From contig NC_132879.1 in the NCBI RefSeq assembly GCF_030463535.1, positions 40,330,597 through 40,394,596 on the forward strand: a stretch of 64,000 nucleotides of DNA. Direction: 5' to 3'. This DNA comes from Salminus brasiliensis. Taxonomy: Eukaryota; Chordata; Actinopteri; Characiformes; Bryconidae. Position 1 is the stretch's first letter. Every line of letters begins with the position of its first letter. The notes under the pieces were generated by a model. That model did no database searches, was not told the origin of the DNA, and was given only the letters and a program-made list of their open reading frames with translations. Shown piece by piece: positions 23,701 to 36,900 of this stretch. A program made the position numbers and the translations under genes.

Positions 23701-26700
23701 CATTTTGAAATTTGAACTTTGATTATGTTGGATAAGTCAAAAATAGAAATTGTGCATTTGCAGCATATCACCAATATGCAAGGTATCCTTGCTATTAGCA
23801 TTGATATAGCATTATTCATATTTCAACTCCTTAAAAACCTTGTAATGCAGAGAATACATTGGATACCCTTCACCAAAGTCTCAGTGCAGTAGCTGGCATG
23901 CTAGGCCTTGAGTGACAGACAGCACATTATGCCCACATTTGGCACTTCAGGTCTGAACGCATCAGTTTGATGTCAGTAAGCTACAAAGTAAGGTAGGTTA
24001 TGGCGGTTGGCTTGCTTTGTGTTTTGTCATCTATCAAGGATGGCCTCAACAGTATTAAAAGAAATAAAAAAAACAGACTGAAAGTGGTTATGTTTAGCAC
24101 TGAGGCCTAAGTGCAGGTCAACCCAAGTTAAGAAGGGAAAGTTTATCATGTTTCAGTGAGTATTTAATTAAAAAAAGAACCTCTTTGTAGTCTACATCAC
24201 TGGTTGTTTTGCTGCCCTATCAGCTTGGCCAACTTGGTTACTCAAATTAAACTTGCTAATACAAATTGACTTTTACACTGGCAAATCGGGTAAATTCGAT
24301 GTGCAGTAGCATTAACTTGCATGTAAAAATTAATATAAATGAACATGAATATTACTACATTACCTCATAATTCAGACGATCCAGTTATTATCAACAGGAA
24401 AAATGTCCATAGGACAAAACGTATCAGCTTTGAAACATTTTTTTATCGCCACATGATGCGCTAGAGACCATTTTAGAAAAATCCATTCTGGGGGTGGAAG
24501 GACTAATCAACTTGGTCCCACCCTTCAGCAAAAAGTATTGTGCTGCTTATGCAGTATGCTAGTCAGTGTCTAAATAAGTCACTAATACAAATATAGCAGT
24601 AACGCAAATACTGAAAGCTAAGTCTGACATTTGTCACCCTTTTTTGCTGAATTGTAAAATGATGGGAAAACAGGCTTTTTATTTTATTTCTGCTGCTGTG
24701 CACATGCTTGGTTTTAAATGTTGGCAGACAAAAGACATTGGTGTTTTATTTCTATTTTGTATTAGCAGGAAAATTCATTAAAACAGTAACTTTCCGAATA
24801 AGGTGTTAATTTTGGTCTTCATTAGTTAAATTAGTGTGCTGATGTGCAAAAAAAACAAACCTCAAGCTAAATTAAAAATAGCTAGATAATTGATTAATCG
24901 TTTAAAATATCAATAGAATATTCAACTATCAAAATAGTCTTCATTCACTTTTCTTTTTCTAGAGTCCTTTTAGACCAGTTTCTAATATGGGTATAACCAC
25001 ATGGTGTCCACTGTGATGACCTCAAAACGTCAGCAGTCTATGATTTTGAGTCTAGTTATTTTTAGATAGCTAAATACCATCAGAGTATTTAGTGCGGTTG
25101 GGCATAGCGCGCAACAAGGACGAAACTTGTTTGTGACAAGACAGATACATGTGGCCAATTTTACTAGATGATGATGATGATAATAGAAAAGTTTATTGAA
25201 AAGGTGTTGATCCAAAATCAAACCAGTAAACAGGCGAGGGTCAAAACCGGAGCTGTAGTAACCATAACAGAAGGGCTGAGGCAAAATCAGAAAACGAGAA
25301 ACGGACAGAAGTCGGGTATAAAAGGCAGACAAAATGGGGCAAAATAGTCAAAACATAAAAAGGTCGGTAAATAAAGCAAAACGAAACAAACTCAGAGGAG
25401 ATAAACAGGAAGGTCGACAATACGGTCTAAGGAGTCATTGTGTGGGTAGAGCTTAAGTAGCGGAGCTGATGAGCTTGAGAGGCACGTTTTAAAACTGAGC
25501 AGAGAAGCTGGGAAACCATACATATACAACGACTGACGGTAAAACCGCATATCGCAATGTTGAGCCACCTTAAATCACTGTGGGTTAATTCTTTCATGCA
25601 ACAACCCTGCTTGCATATCTCAAGAATACTTGCTGTAAAGAAATTGCGGTGTGAAGCATTGCAGCGGTTTATTATGTTTGTCGCATGTTTTTAAAATAGG
25701 TGTTTTTCTAGTAACCTCTTCATTTCATTTAGAGAGGAAGATGAAACCTCTTCTGCCTCGTACAGATTCGTACCTGGTCCCCATCCAGCTTCCTCTGGCT
25801 TCCTCACTCTTCCTGCCCTCCTCTGCACCGTTTCCTTTCTCCACCACTCAGGACAGCTCTGTGTCCTCTACTCCCAGTTCCATTGGAGGAGGGAAGAGGG
25901 TCCGCATTGCTCCCAAGGTAAAGCCTGCCTTTAAAGGGAATTAATTTGAGAACAAAACAGAACTTCAGGGGATTAAAGGGATAGTTTAACAGACAGAGTT
26001 ACACATTTGCCCCAAACCCTAGTTCATCAGCCAACATGTTTGCTTCTTTGTTTTGCATTGGAGCTATTAAACTAAGGTAACATCTGTGCATAAGTATAGA
26101 CCCCATTTACACCTGGTCACTTCATGTGACTAGTATCTGGTTTGTTTTTACTGATGAGATTTTAGCCACATGTGTTTACACTTAGTAGTCAGATATGTCT
26201 GATGTGTCTGGGACAGAATATGAAAATTGGTGTTTTAGTTGTCGAATGCATCTTAGAGTCTTAGAATGCATCTTAGAGTCCTATGTTTACACAGTTGTTG
26301 ACCACCCCTGAACTGGTTTAATTGATGGGATTTGTATCTGTTTTTAATGCATCTTATGAATTATTGATGCGTTTACACTTTTATGTGGCTTGACTTTATC
26401 CTTAATCCTGATTGCATGAAATGAGCAGATGTAAACAGGGTCAAAATCTGCCTTAAGCCATGTGCTTGCCTCAGCGTTGTTAGATAACCTCATATACACT
26501 TCCTACAGTGGTGTACTCTGTGTGCTGTATATTACATGCTTCAATCATAGAGCTAGTGTTTAAACTAGAGATGGCATATTGTTGTTGATGGGTATTGGGA
26601 TTGAGTGACACTCAGGATTTCTGTATGGGTATCAAGAAATGAAAAACAGTTTTGTGTGACTTTGTTCAAATGTTGACTGACACAGCTATTCGAAAAATAA

Positions 26701-27715
26701 AATAAAGCATGTTCTAACATGCATGGTATAGTCATGAGATTGTTCCCATCACACATTGTGATGACGATGCTGAAAAGATATATTATGCTGGCCTAGGTTA
26801 TATAAGCTTTCTATGCTTGTTACCTTTGTTGGTCTCAAAGTTCCAGTATGAAACAAGTCATTTTTTTTAACGTTGCTTTAATTAACAATGCTTTAATTAA
26901 GCTGTTTGGTCATGTGTTGAAAGGTTCCATCAAGTGATTCCAGCTCAGTGAATGCATGCAACCCTGGCCCAAATGAGATAAAGGAAGAGCCTGCAAATGT
27001 TCCTGTCAGCTCTGAACCCCCTAGGGCCCCCCTGGCTGATAGCAGAAGAAGGGAGGCCAGCAGCTCTCGCCGCAAGCAAAGGCTGGTTTTGCCGTCCAAT
27101 GAGGAGCATGTCTTGCTCTTTCCCAACAGCACTTTCTTTGATTCCGGTGTGGTTTCAGACAACTCTGCCTGCCAGGACACACGTGATGCTGAACCGGAGT
27201 TTCAAGAGCTCCAGCTTGAACCACAGCCTGAAAGCCCGATTCGAGGTTATACCTTTAAAACTCCCATCAAAAGCAGCCACCTAGCCTCCTCCACACCCAG
27301 CAAACCCCAAACCATTCTAGAACCTTGGAGGATTACGCCACTGGGCAAAAGCAGCCACAGCGTGCTGGACTTCAGCCCCATCCGTACACCCAATGGCCCG
27401 CTTCTCACACCACAGCGGCACGAGCACATGACCTTCAGTTTAAACAGCACGCCCTTCAAGGAGTTGCCGCTTTTTAGCTCCCCCCGTGAGCTTCTTGCTT
27501 GTAGCCACTCTTCACCACGCCGTAACACGCCCAGCTGTTCCCGCCAGCTGCAAGTGGGGGTTGCCAACTGCTCTCTGACCGAGGGGCTGGTGCTGGACAC
27601 CATGAATGACAGCCTGAGTAAGATCCTGGTGGACATCAGCTTCTCTGGCCTGGAGGATGAAGACCTGGGAATGGCCAATATCAGCTGGTCCCAGCTCATT
27701 CCTGACCTGAAATAA
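20739..27715 (+). CDS. foxm1: Forkhead box M1 transcription factor
   Basis: FoxM1 activates S- and G2/M-phase genes. Eight coding exons join in frame: 20739-21147, 21500-21636, 22024-22215, 22393-22521, 22889-22948, 23160-23214, 25733-25917 and 26924-27715. They give 652 aa. The N-terminus ([15 protein letters not shown], then [10 protein letters not shown]) is the conserved FoxM1 regulatory region. The forkhead domain spans exons 3-4: [17 protein letters not shown] joined to [17 protein letters not shown], then W-T-I-R-P. Exon 7 has KMKPLLPR and RVRIAPK. Exon 8 holds the activation domain with [32 protein letters not shown] and the end [10 protein letters not shown]. The 60-bp exon 22889-22948 is near the variable site of alternative exons in mammals. 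An acceptor at 20695-20696 shows that a non-coding exon lies upstream. Introns include a 2.5-kb one with repeats. Confidence 0.95.
23415..23610. repeat. Interspersed repeat in foxm1 intron 6
   Basis: The segment begins like a widespread fish repeat (GGCAATTCTGGTCCTTGAGG) and reads into a Cys-free minus-strand ORF with no family match. Limits are approximate. Other parts of this 2.5-kb intron (23215-25732), including a purine-rich stretch at 25190-25420, hold no recognised exon. Confidence 0.45.
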
Positions 27716-28196
27716 TGTTTCCATGACCACCTTATCTTTTACCTTTTTACATAAGTTGCTCGTACTCCATCTTTAACTGCCTTTTATTCTTACACTTTTT
27801 AATGTGATTTTTATTTATGTAATTTTTTTTCTTTGATTAATGTAATTTACCTTTTTTTCTCTCTGTATAAATGCCTGTTCCAAACTCTTAAAAATGAAAG
27901 TGCCAATAAGGGTTATTGGGTGCACTACCATTTACAGTTCCTAAAAGCAGCAGTTCTCAAGCCCTAGCCCTCAGGGCCTCAGAGAGCTCTACAATTCTTT
28001 GCTTTATCCCTTTGTTTCAGAAACGGGGTTTTAGATCCCTAAAGGACATTTTAGTTGAATGGTTCTTTTAATAACTCAATTGAACTGGCTTTTCAAGGAG
28101 CAAAAGATGGTGTTTGTGCAGCATAACCACAAAGAACTCTTTCTAGGAATCTCTGTGGGTGAGCAAAACTGCTGAATGAATGTACTTAGAAATAAA
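27716..28196 (+). other. foxm1 3'UTR with candidate poly(A) signal
   Basis: AT-rich sequence follows the foxm1 stop. An AATAAA hexamer lies at 28191-28196 and is the clearest polyadenylation signal. The UTR end is inferred. Confidence 0.55.
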
Positions 28197-28224
28197 AGTG
28201 CACATTTATTTTTTAATTGTATAT

Positions 28225-28695
28225 GTATATACACTGTTGCAATTACAATTATTCAACCCCCATTGCAAATTAATTTATAAGCTTAATTTACAAACTTTCA
28301 GCTGTTTGCAATCTACCATTTAAACAACAACACTTTACAACATAGTATAGCTTTCTCTGCATTGAACACACAATGACATAGCAGTTTCAGAATTATTCAA
28401 TCCCTTTATGACAAGCATCTTTTGTACTTAGTAGAGCTCTCTTTTGACCTGTTGCAAACATGATGTATAGCCACACGCCAGCTTCTGGCAGTGTTTCTTA
28501 GGAATCCTCGCCCATTCAGTTCAATAATATTCTTGGGCACACAAAACACAAGAATTGTTATAAGCTGGAGGCCTCTGCAAATGAGAAATGGTGGCACACC
28601 AGCTGGTGTCTGGCTATTCATCACTATTGTTGCAGGTTGTAACAGCAAAGGGGAGCTAGTTCTAAAGATGCTTGTCATGAAGGGGTTGAGACTAC
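28225..28695. mobile_element. DNA-transposon-like repeat, about 470 bp
   Basis: The left end contains TTGCAATTACAATTATTCAA. The right end contains AGGGGTTGAGAC, weakly like its reverse. The interior reads like a dispersed fish DNA transposon. The ORFs at 28406-28700 lie inside and are not genes. Confidence 0.5.
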
Positions 28696-28699
28696 AGTA

Positions 28700-29645
28700 G
28701 TCATTAAAAATGGTATTGTTGGAATGGTATCCACATTCAATGTGTTGAATGTGGAGAAAGTACTTATGCTAGTTGTGTTAAGCTAGTTACATTTGTCTTG
28801 AATGATGGGTTTATTTCAAGCAGCTCAAACTTAAATGTTAAAAATGTTGCTAATAAACATATTTAGCTAAATTTACTGTATGTGAGACCTGTTCCAAACT
28901 CCAAATAAAAGGGTAAGTGGCCACCCTGATTTATGAGAATTCACAGAGACACTACTACACAACATCTTTTGAAAAGCTATAATTGAAGTGGATGTATTGT
29001 TGTCCATTTTAGATTTATAATGCTTTTGAAGTTGTAATTCTATAAATCTGTTCTCATGTCACAGTACATTAATTTAATTAATTTGGCCAAACATGCAAAC
29101 AAGGTCTCTCAATATTCTATCATGGCTCAATCATGTTATGTGGGGTACTAATACATAAACAGAAATAAAAGTAACAAAATGTCACTGCCAATGTCTTTAA
29201 TACCTATAGCAAGAAACACAACTGCACTGTGTGGTTGTTTTTTTAAGTAATAAACTAATTAATATTGGCTAGTTAAGGTTTTTACAAACCCTCTGAAGGT
29301 GTCACATGGTGATGATCTGACATCAGACCATTTCAGTCTTAAAGGTGCATGGTGAGGCGTTCATGGCTCGCACCAATTAATCTTGAGCACCCGCGACCTT
29401 GTCACTGGGCACAATTTCACATCTGCACTAGCGCAACACACAAACGCTCCACCACATGATCATATGTTTTTTTGAACCAGTGTTCCTATATGGTTAGTGG
29501 AGTTGATATAATGAACAATAAATGTAGAAACATTTAATTAAGTGTATCGTCCATTATCATGCCATTGTAATTAGGCAATTAATGTAATCACTTGAGAGAG
29601 ACATGGCAAATCAGTGCCACAATTACACCTTACGGGACCATATTG

Positions 29646-29689
<44 letters not shown>

Positions 29690-29990
29690 CTTTGTGAACA
29701 AAAAAGGCTATATGTACAGCATCTTTCCCTTCTAAAGTATAGCCAGAATACATTTAAGGCAACATTTAGTATAATGTACGTTTTAGTGATGTACTTGGAT
29801 AGCAGAAAATGTAATCACTCATTATTTAATTTGCATTACATATTAAAACAAACTTCTATCTATAATATTTTTTGTTTGTGCAGTAATTCCTAAATGGGCA
29901 CAAGAACCAAAGTTATCACTGTCCAAATACTTAAAGATTTACAACATGTGAGTTTTCATAATTCAGGAACAATTGAGAATGTTCATGTTC
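28700..29990. other. Intergenic region between foxm1 and the slc7a11-like gene
   Basis: The two genes are convergent here. Apart from a (TA)n microsatellite at about 29650-29696 I see no exon or recognised transposon. Confidence 0.65.
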
Positions 29991-29992
29991 TC

Positions 29993-30883
29993 TCAGTATG
30001 TCTGAACCTCTTGTTGTGCCACCTCCAGCAGGATCTGAAGCTGTAGACTGCAGTAGTCTAAAGAAAAAAAGAAAACACAAGATCAGTGAATTTGCTTGTT
30101 TTAATATTTCAAAATGGAATGCCTTTTCTACAGCTTGATAGAAGCAACAGTAGGCATAGCATCATTAGGCAAAGATCTGATAAGATCAGAAAATTCTAAG
30201 AAAAAAAAAACTGGTGCTTAGCCAGCAGTCAGGCTAAGCAGTAACACAGTAAGATGTGGTTTAGAAAGGTTCGACTCACTGAAGGCTGTTCTCCATGGAG
30301 CTGGTACATAAGAGAACTTTACTGTCAGGTAGTACACTGGTATTCCAGAAAGGGTTAGAGCACAGCTGCCACCTGTGATCCATGGGTCTGAATAGAGAGA
30401 CATACCCACGATACAGAAACACACCACCGTAAAGATTACAACTACAGCCAAAGGGACCTGAAATCAGATTAAAAAAAAAAGACATTGAGTCAAATAAACA
30501 AAATAACATTTGGTTCTTCTTATTAAATACAATACATAAATTTAGTTGTTATGTACATGTATTTTTGTACATATGTAGTGTGTTGGTGTAGTGAAGTGGG
30601 TAACAACAATGCATTCCCTTGGGTTGGGAGATTCAATATTAAATTAAATTCAATAACATTTTCTTTTATTACAAAACATAACCGAAAAAACAGTTTAAAA
30701 CCTTAAATGGTCTTAGATGTTCCGGGTATCGATAGCGGTGGACAAGAAGCCCCAGTGTTGCCAAAGCAATGAAGAACCAGCGTGAGAAGGAGGCAAAGTT
30801 AACCAGTTGAAAGATCTCTCCTCTTGCTACCATGACAATCACCAGGGGATACTGTAAACCATAAGAATAGTGTCATATACAGT

Positions 30884-30924
<41 letters not shown>

Positions 30925-33900
30925 ATAAAGATATGTATATGCCACTATCCATTACCAGCAACAGTACAGCTGGTAGAGGTGTCTTTCTTCGTATGTGGAT
31001 CATGGAAAAGAGAGCCGGCCAGTGTCCCTCTCTGGCTCCCACAAACAGCATTCTATAATACCACACACATACTGTACATACTACACAGTGCCATGCAAAG
31101 GTTTTGGAAAAGTTTCTGTAAATAGTTGTGTAAAAACAACTAAGAATCTTTTAGTTCTTTTTTAAGGGGATTTTTGTCTCATTGAAAAAAGCATCTAGTT
31201 CTGTGCGATTATTTTTTTACTAACAAAATATGCTGGTATTTATATATCTGTTCTTCGCTTTGACAGTAAAACAGTACCTAAGCCACTGGTTGCAACACAA
31301 GCCCATAACATGATTGATACAATATTGCATATCTGTGAGTGGTAAGTATGTAAGTATGTAAGTATGTAAACTTTTGCTTTCAGTAAACTGCAACATTTCC
31401 GGTAATGGTTGATCAGACCTGCACATCAGCTTGGAGGAATTTTAGCCCATTCCTCTGTAGAAAAAAGCTTCAACTCTGCTGGTTGTAGGTTTCCTCTCAT
31501 GAACTGCTTGCAAACATAAAAATATTCCTTTGAACCTAAAAGATTGCTTTTGGTCTCATCCGTCCACAAAACGTTCCAATAGCCTTCTCGCTTGTCCATG
31601 TGATGTTTAGCGAACTGCAGACAGGTAGCAAAGTTCTATTTGGAGAACAGCAGCTCTCTCCTTGCAACCCTGCCATGCACACCATTGTTGTTCAGTGTTC
31701 TCCTAATAATGGGATCATGAACCTTAACATTATCCAATGTGAAAGAGGTTTTTAGTTGCTTAGAGGTTACCTTTGACTACTCCTGGGGAGGGTAATAATG
31801 GTCTTGAATTTCCTCCATTTGTACACAATCTGTCTGACTGTAGATTGGTGAAGTCCAAACTCTTTAGAGGTGGTTTTCTATCCTTTTCCAGCCTGATGAG
31901 GCCCTCATTTTTTATCATGCCATGATACACTTCTACGAAGTGATAGATTATTGTTCTTCAAATAAAACAGGGAGGCCACTCACAGCTGATAGTTGTACTG
32001 TGTATGCTTGTGACAAATACATTTTGATTTGATCTAGTTTTTATGTTTGCTGACAGTGGGTTTATACCTAGGTGCTCCAAAGAACCCTCCATTTAGGGCC
32101 CCAAGGCAGGAGAGAGAAACCAGTATGGGCACCCCCGAAGCCACACTCTGCAAGGCTCGGCTGGCAAAGGTCTATGTAGAGTTAATCAGGCATTACAAAG
32201 AAATGGACTTTAAAAATCAGTGCACCAAGTGAATTCTTTAAATACTTAAATCCATTTAATACTAACCACAGCCACAGCATCAGACATCAGCAGCTCATCT
32301 CCAGTCATCATAGTGTAGTAAGCCACATTAACCAGTACATAGCACACAGTAATGATGATCATGGACAAAATGATGGCCAGTGGGATGTTTCTGATAAGTA
32401 CAAGAAACACATTTTGCAGCAATACAGGGTATTTATTAGATGGAATTGCTAAGATATTGGTGAGATTAGATTTTTACACACCTGTTTGGATTGACAACTT
32501 CCTCCGTCACAAAGTTTAAGTAAAACCTGACAGCAAAGAAAAAGAAATACGCATTAGCCCATGGATAGTCACGCATTTTTACTGTAGTTGTTAGGGCTGT
32601 CGCAGTGAAAGAATAACCCCGCGGTGATTTAGGGTGGCTCGGGTGGCTGGTTTTCTTTGGTGGTGCTGACGCATTCGCTAGCTCTGTCTTTCATTACCAG
32701 CATCTCTTTAAGAGCGTAGTCTACTCATTGACATGACTCCTCTATAGTTGACGTCCAACGTGCAGTCTTCGTCTGACAAATTTTGCATAGTGCCTCGTCT
32801 AAACTGGTGAAGCTGCGTTTGGTTTTATGACTCGAGAAACACGGAGAAAACATGAACGCCGCGGTGTGGCGGTTGCTTGCCATTCCCTGCGGTTCGCGTG
32901 TTAATAGCGCAATATTGTGAAAGTGTGGTTGTGAAAGTTGTTCTTTTTGCTCTGTCACTGTGCGATAAACGTACAGAAATTAAGCATTAAGCTTTGTGTA
33001 TTTATATTTAAATGGGGTAAAACTTATATTAGAGGTGGCAGAAGCACACAAGTACCATACTTAGGTAAAAGTATAAATATTTAATTTAGAAAATAAGTAT
33101 GATTTACATTTTGTACTATAGTAAAATTATTAAAGTACAAACTCCAAAATGTACTTCAAGTAAAAAGTAAAAGCATTATTTAAAAGGGCTTCTAATTACT
33201 TGATTTTAAACATTTATTGGAATGTATTTTGAGTTACAGATGAACGCAACCATTCAGTGTAAAATGGTTTATGCTATTATTGCATCAGGATCTGCAAAAA
33301 CACGATGGTAAAGATACAGTTTTTTTCAGATACAGTTTATGGCTGAAGAACACATTTAGTAATATGTGTCAGTTAAAGATTAGCTGTCAGCACAGTTCAT
33401 TACATTAAATAGCTAACTAGTTTCACAAAGATTATTTACAAATGATTTCAACTAGATTACAGAACTGATGCTCATCTTAGTTTGTTTCACAAATTAAAAT
33501 TCTCTAACAGCAGCATGCAAGATTAGCTGCCTGATTAGAATTAAAAGTTTAAAATGTTGAAGTAACAAGCCAAATGTAGTGAGTTAAAAGTAATGATTCT
33601 TCTTGTCACTCAATATAATAAAGTCAGAAAATTTAAGCTTTAAGCCTGGTCCTCACCCACTACATTACATCCTCTTCACTGGGGTAATCAGCTAGACACT
33701 TCCCTCCGTTAGTGCTTCAATGGGTTAAGCCCACCTCATAATTCTCCGTATTTTTACACACCATTTCATCCAGTTTGAAAAGAGGTGGTGGCTGGTTTTG
33801 TATATATCAGAGAATACATGTAAAGTTGGAATCATTGCTAGTGCTAGAGGAGTTATGAACGGGTGGGTTAATTGGCAGTACCAAAAAGTACTTTTAAGTT

Positions 33901-36900
33901 CAAAATCAGCTGCTTCTATATGAAAAGAAGCAATAATGCAATGGTAAACTTAGCAATAGCAAACAACACGGCAGACCATGCAGATCACAGTAGTGGATGA
34001 AAACTTTCATGAAGAAACACTCTTTAACAGACGAAGGACACTATCCACTTTAAACTCAATGTAGTGCAATAAAGAGTAGGGTCAGCAAACATATATCACA
34101 CTATGTGATTATTTTAAGTGTTAAAAAAAATTATATTTTTTAAAAGAGGTTTTGATTAATACCATCCACCATAGGCATATAGTCCTGAGTAGAAGGCAAG
34201 AGGAAGCTTGGTCAAGGTGAAAGATTCAGTGTCAAAAGCATTCCGGAAGTTTTCTGTTTGTCCTGTGGAAAAGAAAAAACACTGAACCACAAACACACTC
34301 TTATGTGATGATCACTGTTATTAAGGTTGAATTATATGTTCAAAAGTATCCAGACACCCTTTCAATGAGTCAGGCCGCTGTTATGACAAATAGTATAGTC
34401 TCTTCATTTTTCAGACTCATTTGGGGAGCATGCCAGAGATGCCCTTTTTCACCTTTAATGTTCACACTTGTATTACAATTTTTTTAAACTATTAGCATTA
34501 GAACAAACTTAACATTTATGAGAGTGAAAAAGGGGGGAGAAAGAGCATAATTAATGTTATATGCTGATTACATAATAATTAATCAGCGACCATGAATGCT
34601 TATCATTCAATCATTCAGCTTTATTGGGATATATTGATGATTCCAGGCTGGAATGGAACTATAGAGCAAAGCCTGGCATCAACATTCTGTCCCTTGGACA
34701 TCCTTTCACAATGCAGAGTAAACCAGGTGAAGTCAAATCTCTAGATATGTCTGGACCAAAATTAATTCTGAGATAAATATTGTTAGTAATTTGTATGGAA
34801 ATTGGGTATTTATAACTTATTAAAGTACTGTGGGGGCAGTGGAAAATAAGAGATATTTCAGAAATACGTACAAAAAGCTTCTCTACAGAACACCTAATCA
34901 CTAAATTAGTGATACATGTGACAAATGTCAATGCCCAAATAGCATTTAATAGAACATTTTGTTTAGATACACAAAGCTAACTGTAATGGTTAACACTCAA
35001 AATTGTGTAATTTGTCTCAGAAACATACTGACCAAAAAAAGCTCAATTTAAAGATGAATTGAGCTGAAAATGCAAACATTGACCTTGTATAATTATTGTT
35101 ATTATAATATATGTTTATGCTTACAACAAAATGTTATATGTGCTATGTTACCTGTTCTACAGTGTTAATAAAAGTGAATTACAAAAAAGGGTTCATCATG
35201 AGTTCTTTAGTTATAATAGTTCTATTTAGAAAACTATAGAAGTTCATTTAAAAGCACACATGTTTTTTTTATCCAGTTAAATGGTTATCTAAATACAAGG
35301 TTTTGGTTTTGTATACATTTTAAATGGTTCTGTACAGCACCAAAAAAGGTCCACTATTAAAAAAAAACTTTTCTGTACTATTTACAATCCCTTTTTGGTA
35401 ATAATCAACTCTCAAAACTCTTTAGCTGTGCTTTCTTCAGCTTCCTTCTTTTGCAACCCTGTGATCTTGTTTTGCAACTTTTCTTGTTTTCTTCTTTCAA
35501 CACTTCTCTCCTTTCTTTTTTCAAACTATTTCCTTTTCAGCTTACTTTCTTTCGTCTTTTCAAACATCTCGCTTTCTTTCACTTCTTTGTACCGTACCGG
35601 TCACCCCTCTACAAAGGTGTGACATTCTTAAATGCTGTGACCACCAGGTGCGTCTGGTTTGCACTGATTACTAGGATCTCTGGGGATTGGAGTTTCCTTG
35701 GTTAACCGTGCCTACACGTTCTCAAGTAATCTGAGGCATATATGCAGTACCTAATGTAAACTATAGCAACGTTGAATGTTTTCAACCTGATTTCATATAT
35801 ACAGTATATATTCTAATTGTAGCACAAAAGTGTTTTCCATATTTCCTACCTTTGGCTAGGGCCATGATGCCTGGAACAATGATTAGAGTCAGGGCAAAGA
35901 GCTTGATGAAGGTCAGAGCGACCTGAGTACGTGAGGCCAATAATACACTCCAGCAATTCACTGCTACCACAAATGCTAAAACATATATAAGCAAAAAAGA
36001 AATTACGACATATGTTTGCATTATTATGGTGTTAGTTGTTATGATACTATTGGTCTTTGCAATACTAATATAGCAGTAGCTGTAAACAACAGCATAAATA
36101 AACCACTAATAAATCACATGTTTTTGAGGGCTGGTTGCAAATCCTTCACGTGTTTTGGATATGCAAAAAAGATAAATGCAATACAAATGCATACCACTCT
36201 TAAGCCACCTTAATGATTCTTTAATATTACAATGAAATTACAATAGACAGTTATCTACACAGTTATATATATTTATATATTTTGAAGTGAAAACTAACAG
36301 CAACCTCTGTAGCAAACATATTTGGGTACAAAATCTGTACATTTCAAAGCAATGTTACTTTCGATCTGATTTTCTTATAAAAGAAAGAAATAAAGAAAGA
36401 AAAGTGAAAGAAAGAATGGTAGTTGTGACATTAAGGCAGTAGGTAGTAGCTAAGTCAGTATTTAATAACATTTGCAGATATCCTAGTTTGCAAATGCTTT
36501 TTGTAGAGATTTTTTTCACCCACTCTTTCATGCCTTTAGTTCCATGCTTTTAATTTCAAAAACTTCAACTTGTGTTTCCAGAAAAAGTAGTTTAGGGTGG
36601 ATTTCAAGGTATGTCTGGTATAAATATTCTATTTTAGAAGCCAAACTTTTGCATTAAGGGTGTACCCAACCTTGTGTTGTTTACAGAATGCCTCTGACTT
36701 ATCTAGATGTTGCTTTGTGTTCTTCAGATGTGTTTTGTGATAAGACAGCAGGTAAGGTTTTCTTCTTATAATTCTTTTATGCCCAAGCAATGCTACACAG
36801 TAGAATAGTGCACAACAGCTCCCCTTCATGCAAGTCCTTTGCTATCATACATCCTTTAGAATTTGCTTTATTTTCAGACACTCGGCCATCTTCTTAGAGG

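Noticed and set aside
25030-25332. 100-codon minus-strand ORF in a foxm1 intron
   Set aside because: No domain, His-rich low-complexity stretch from a repeat, and opposite strand to the gene.
29571-29893. ORFs with Tyr-Ile repeats
   Set aside because: They read through the (TA)n microsatellite.
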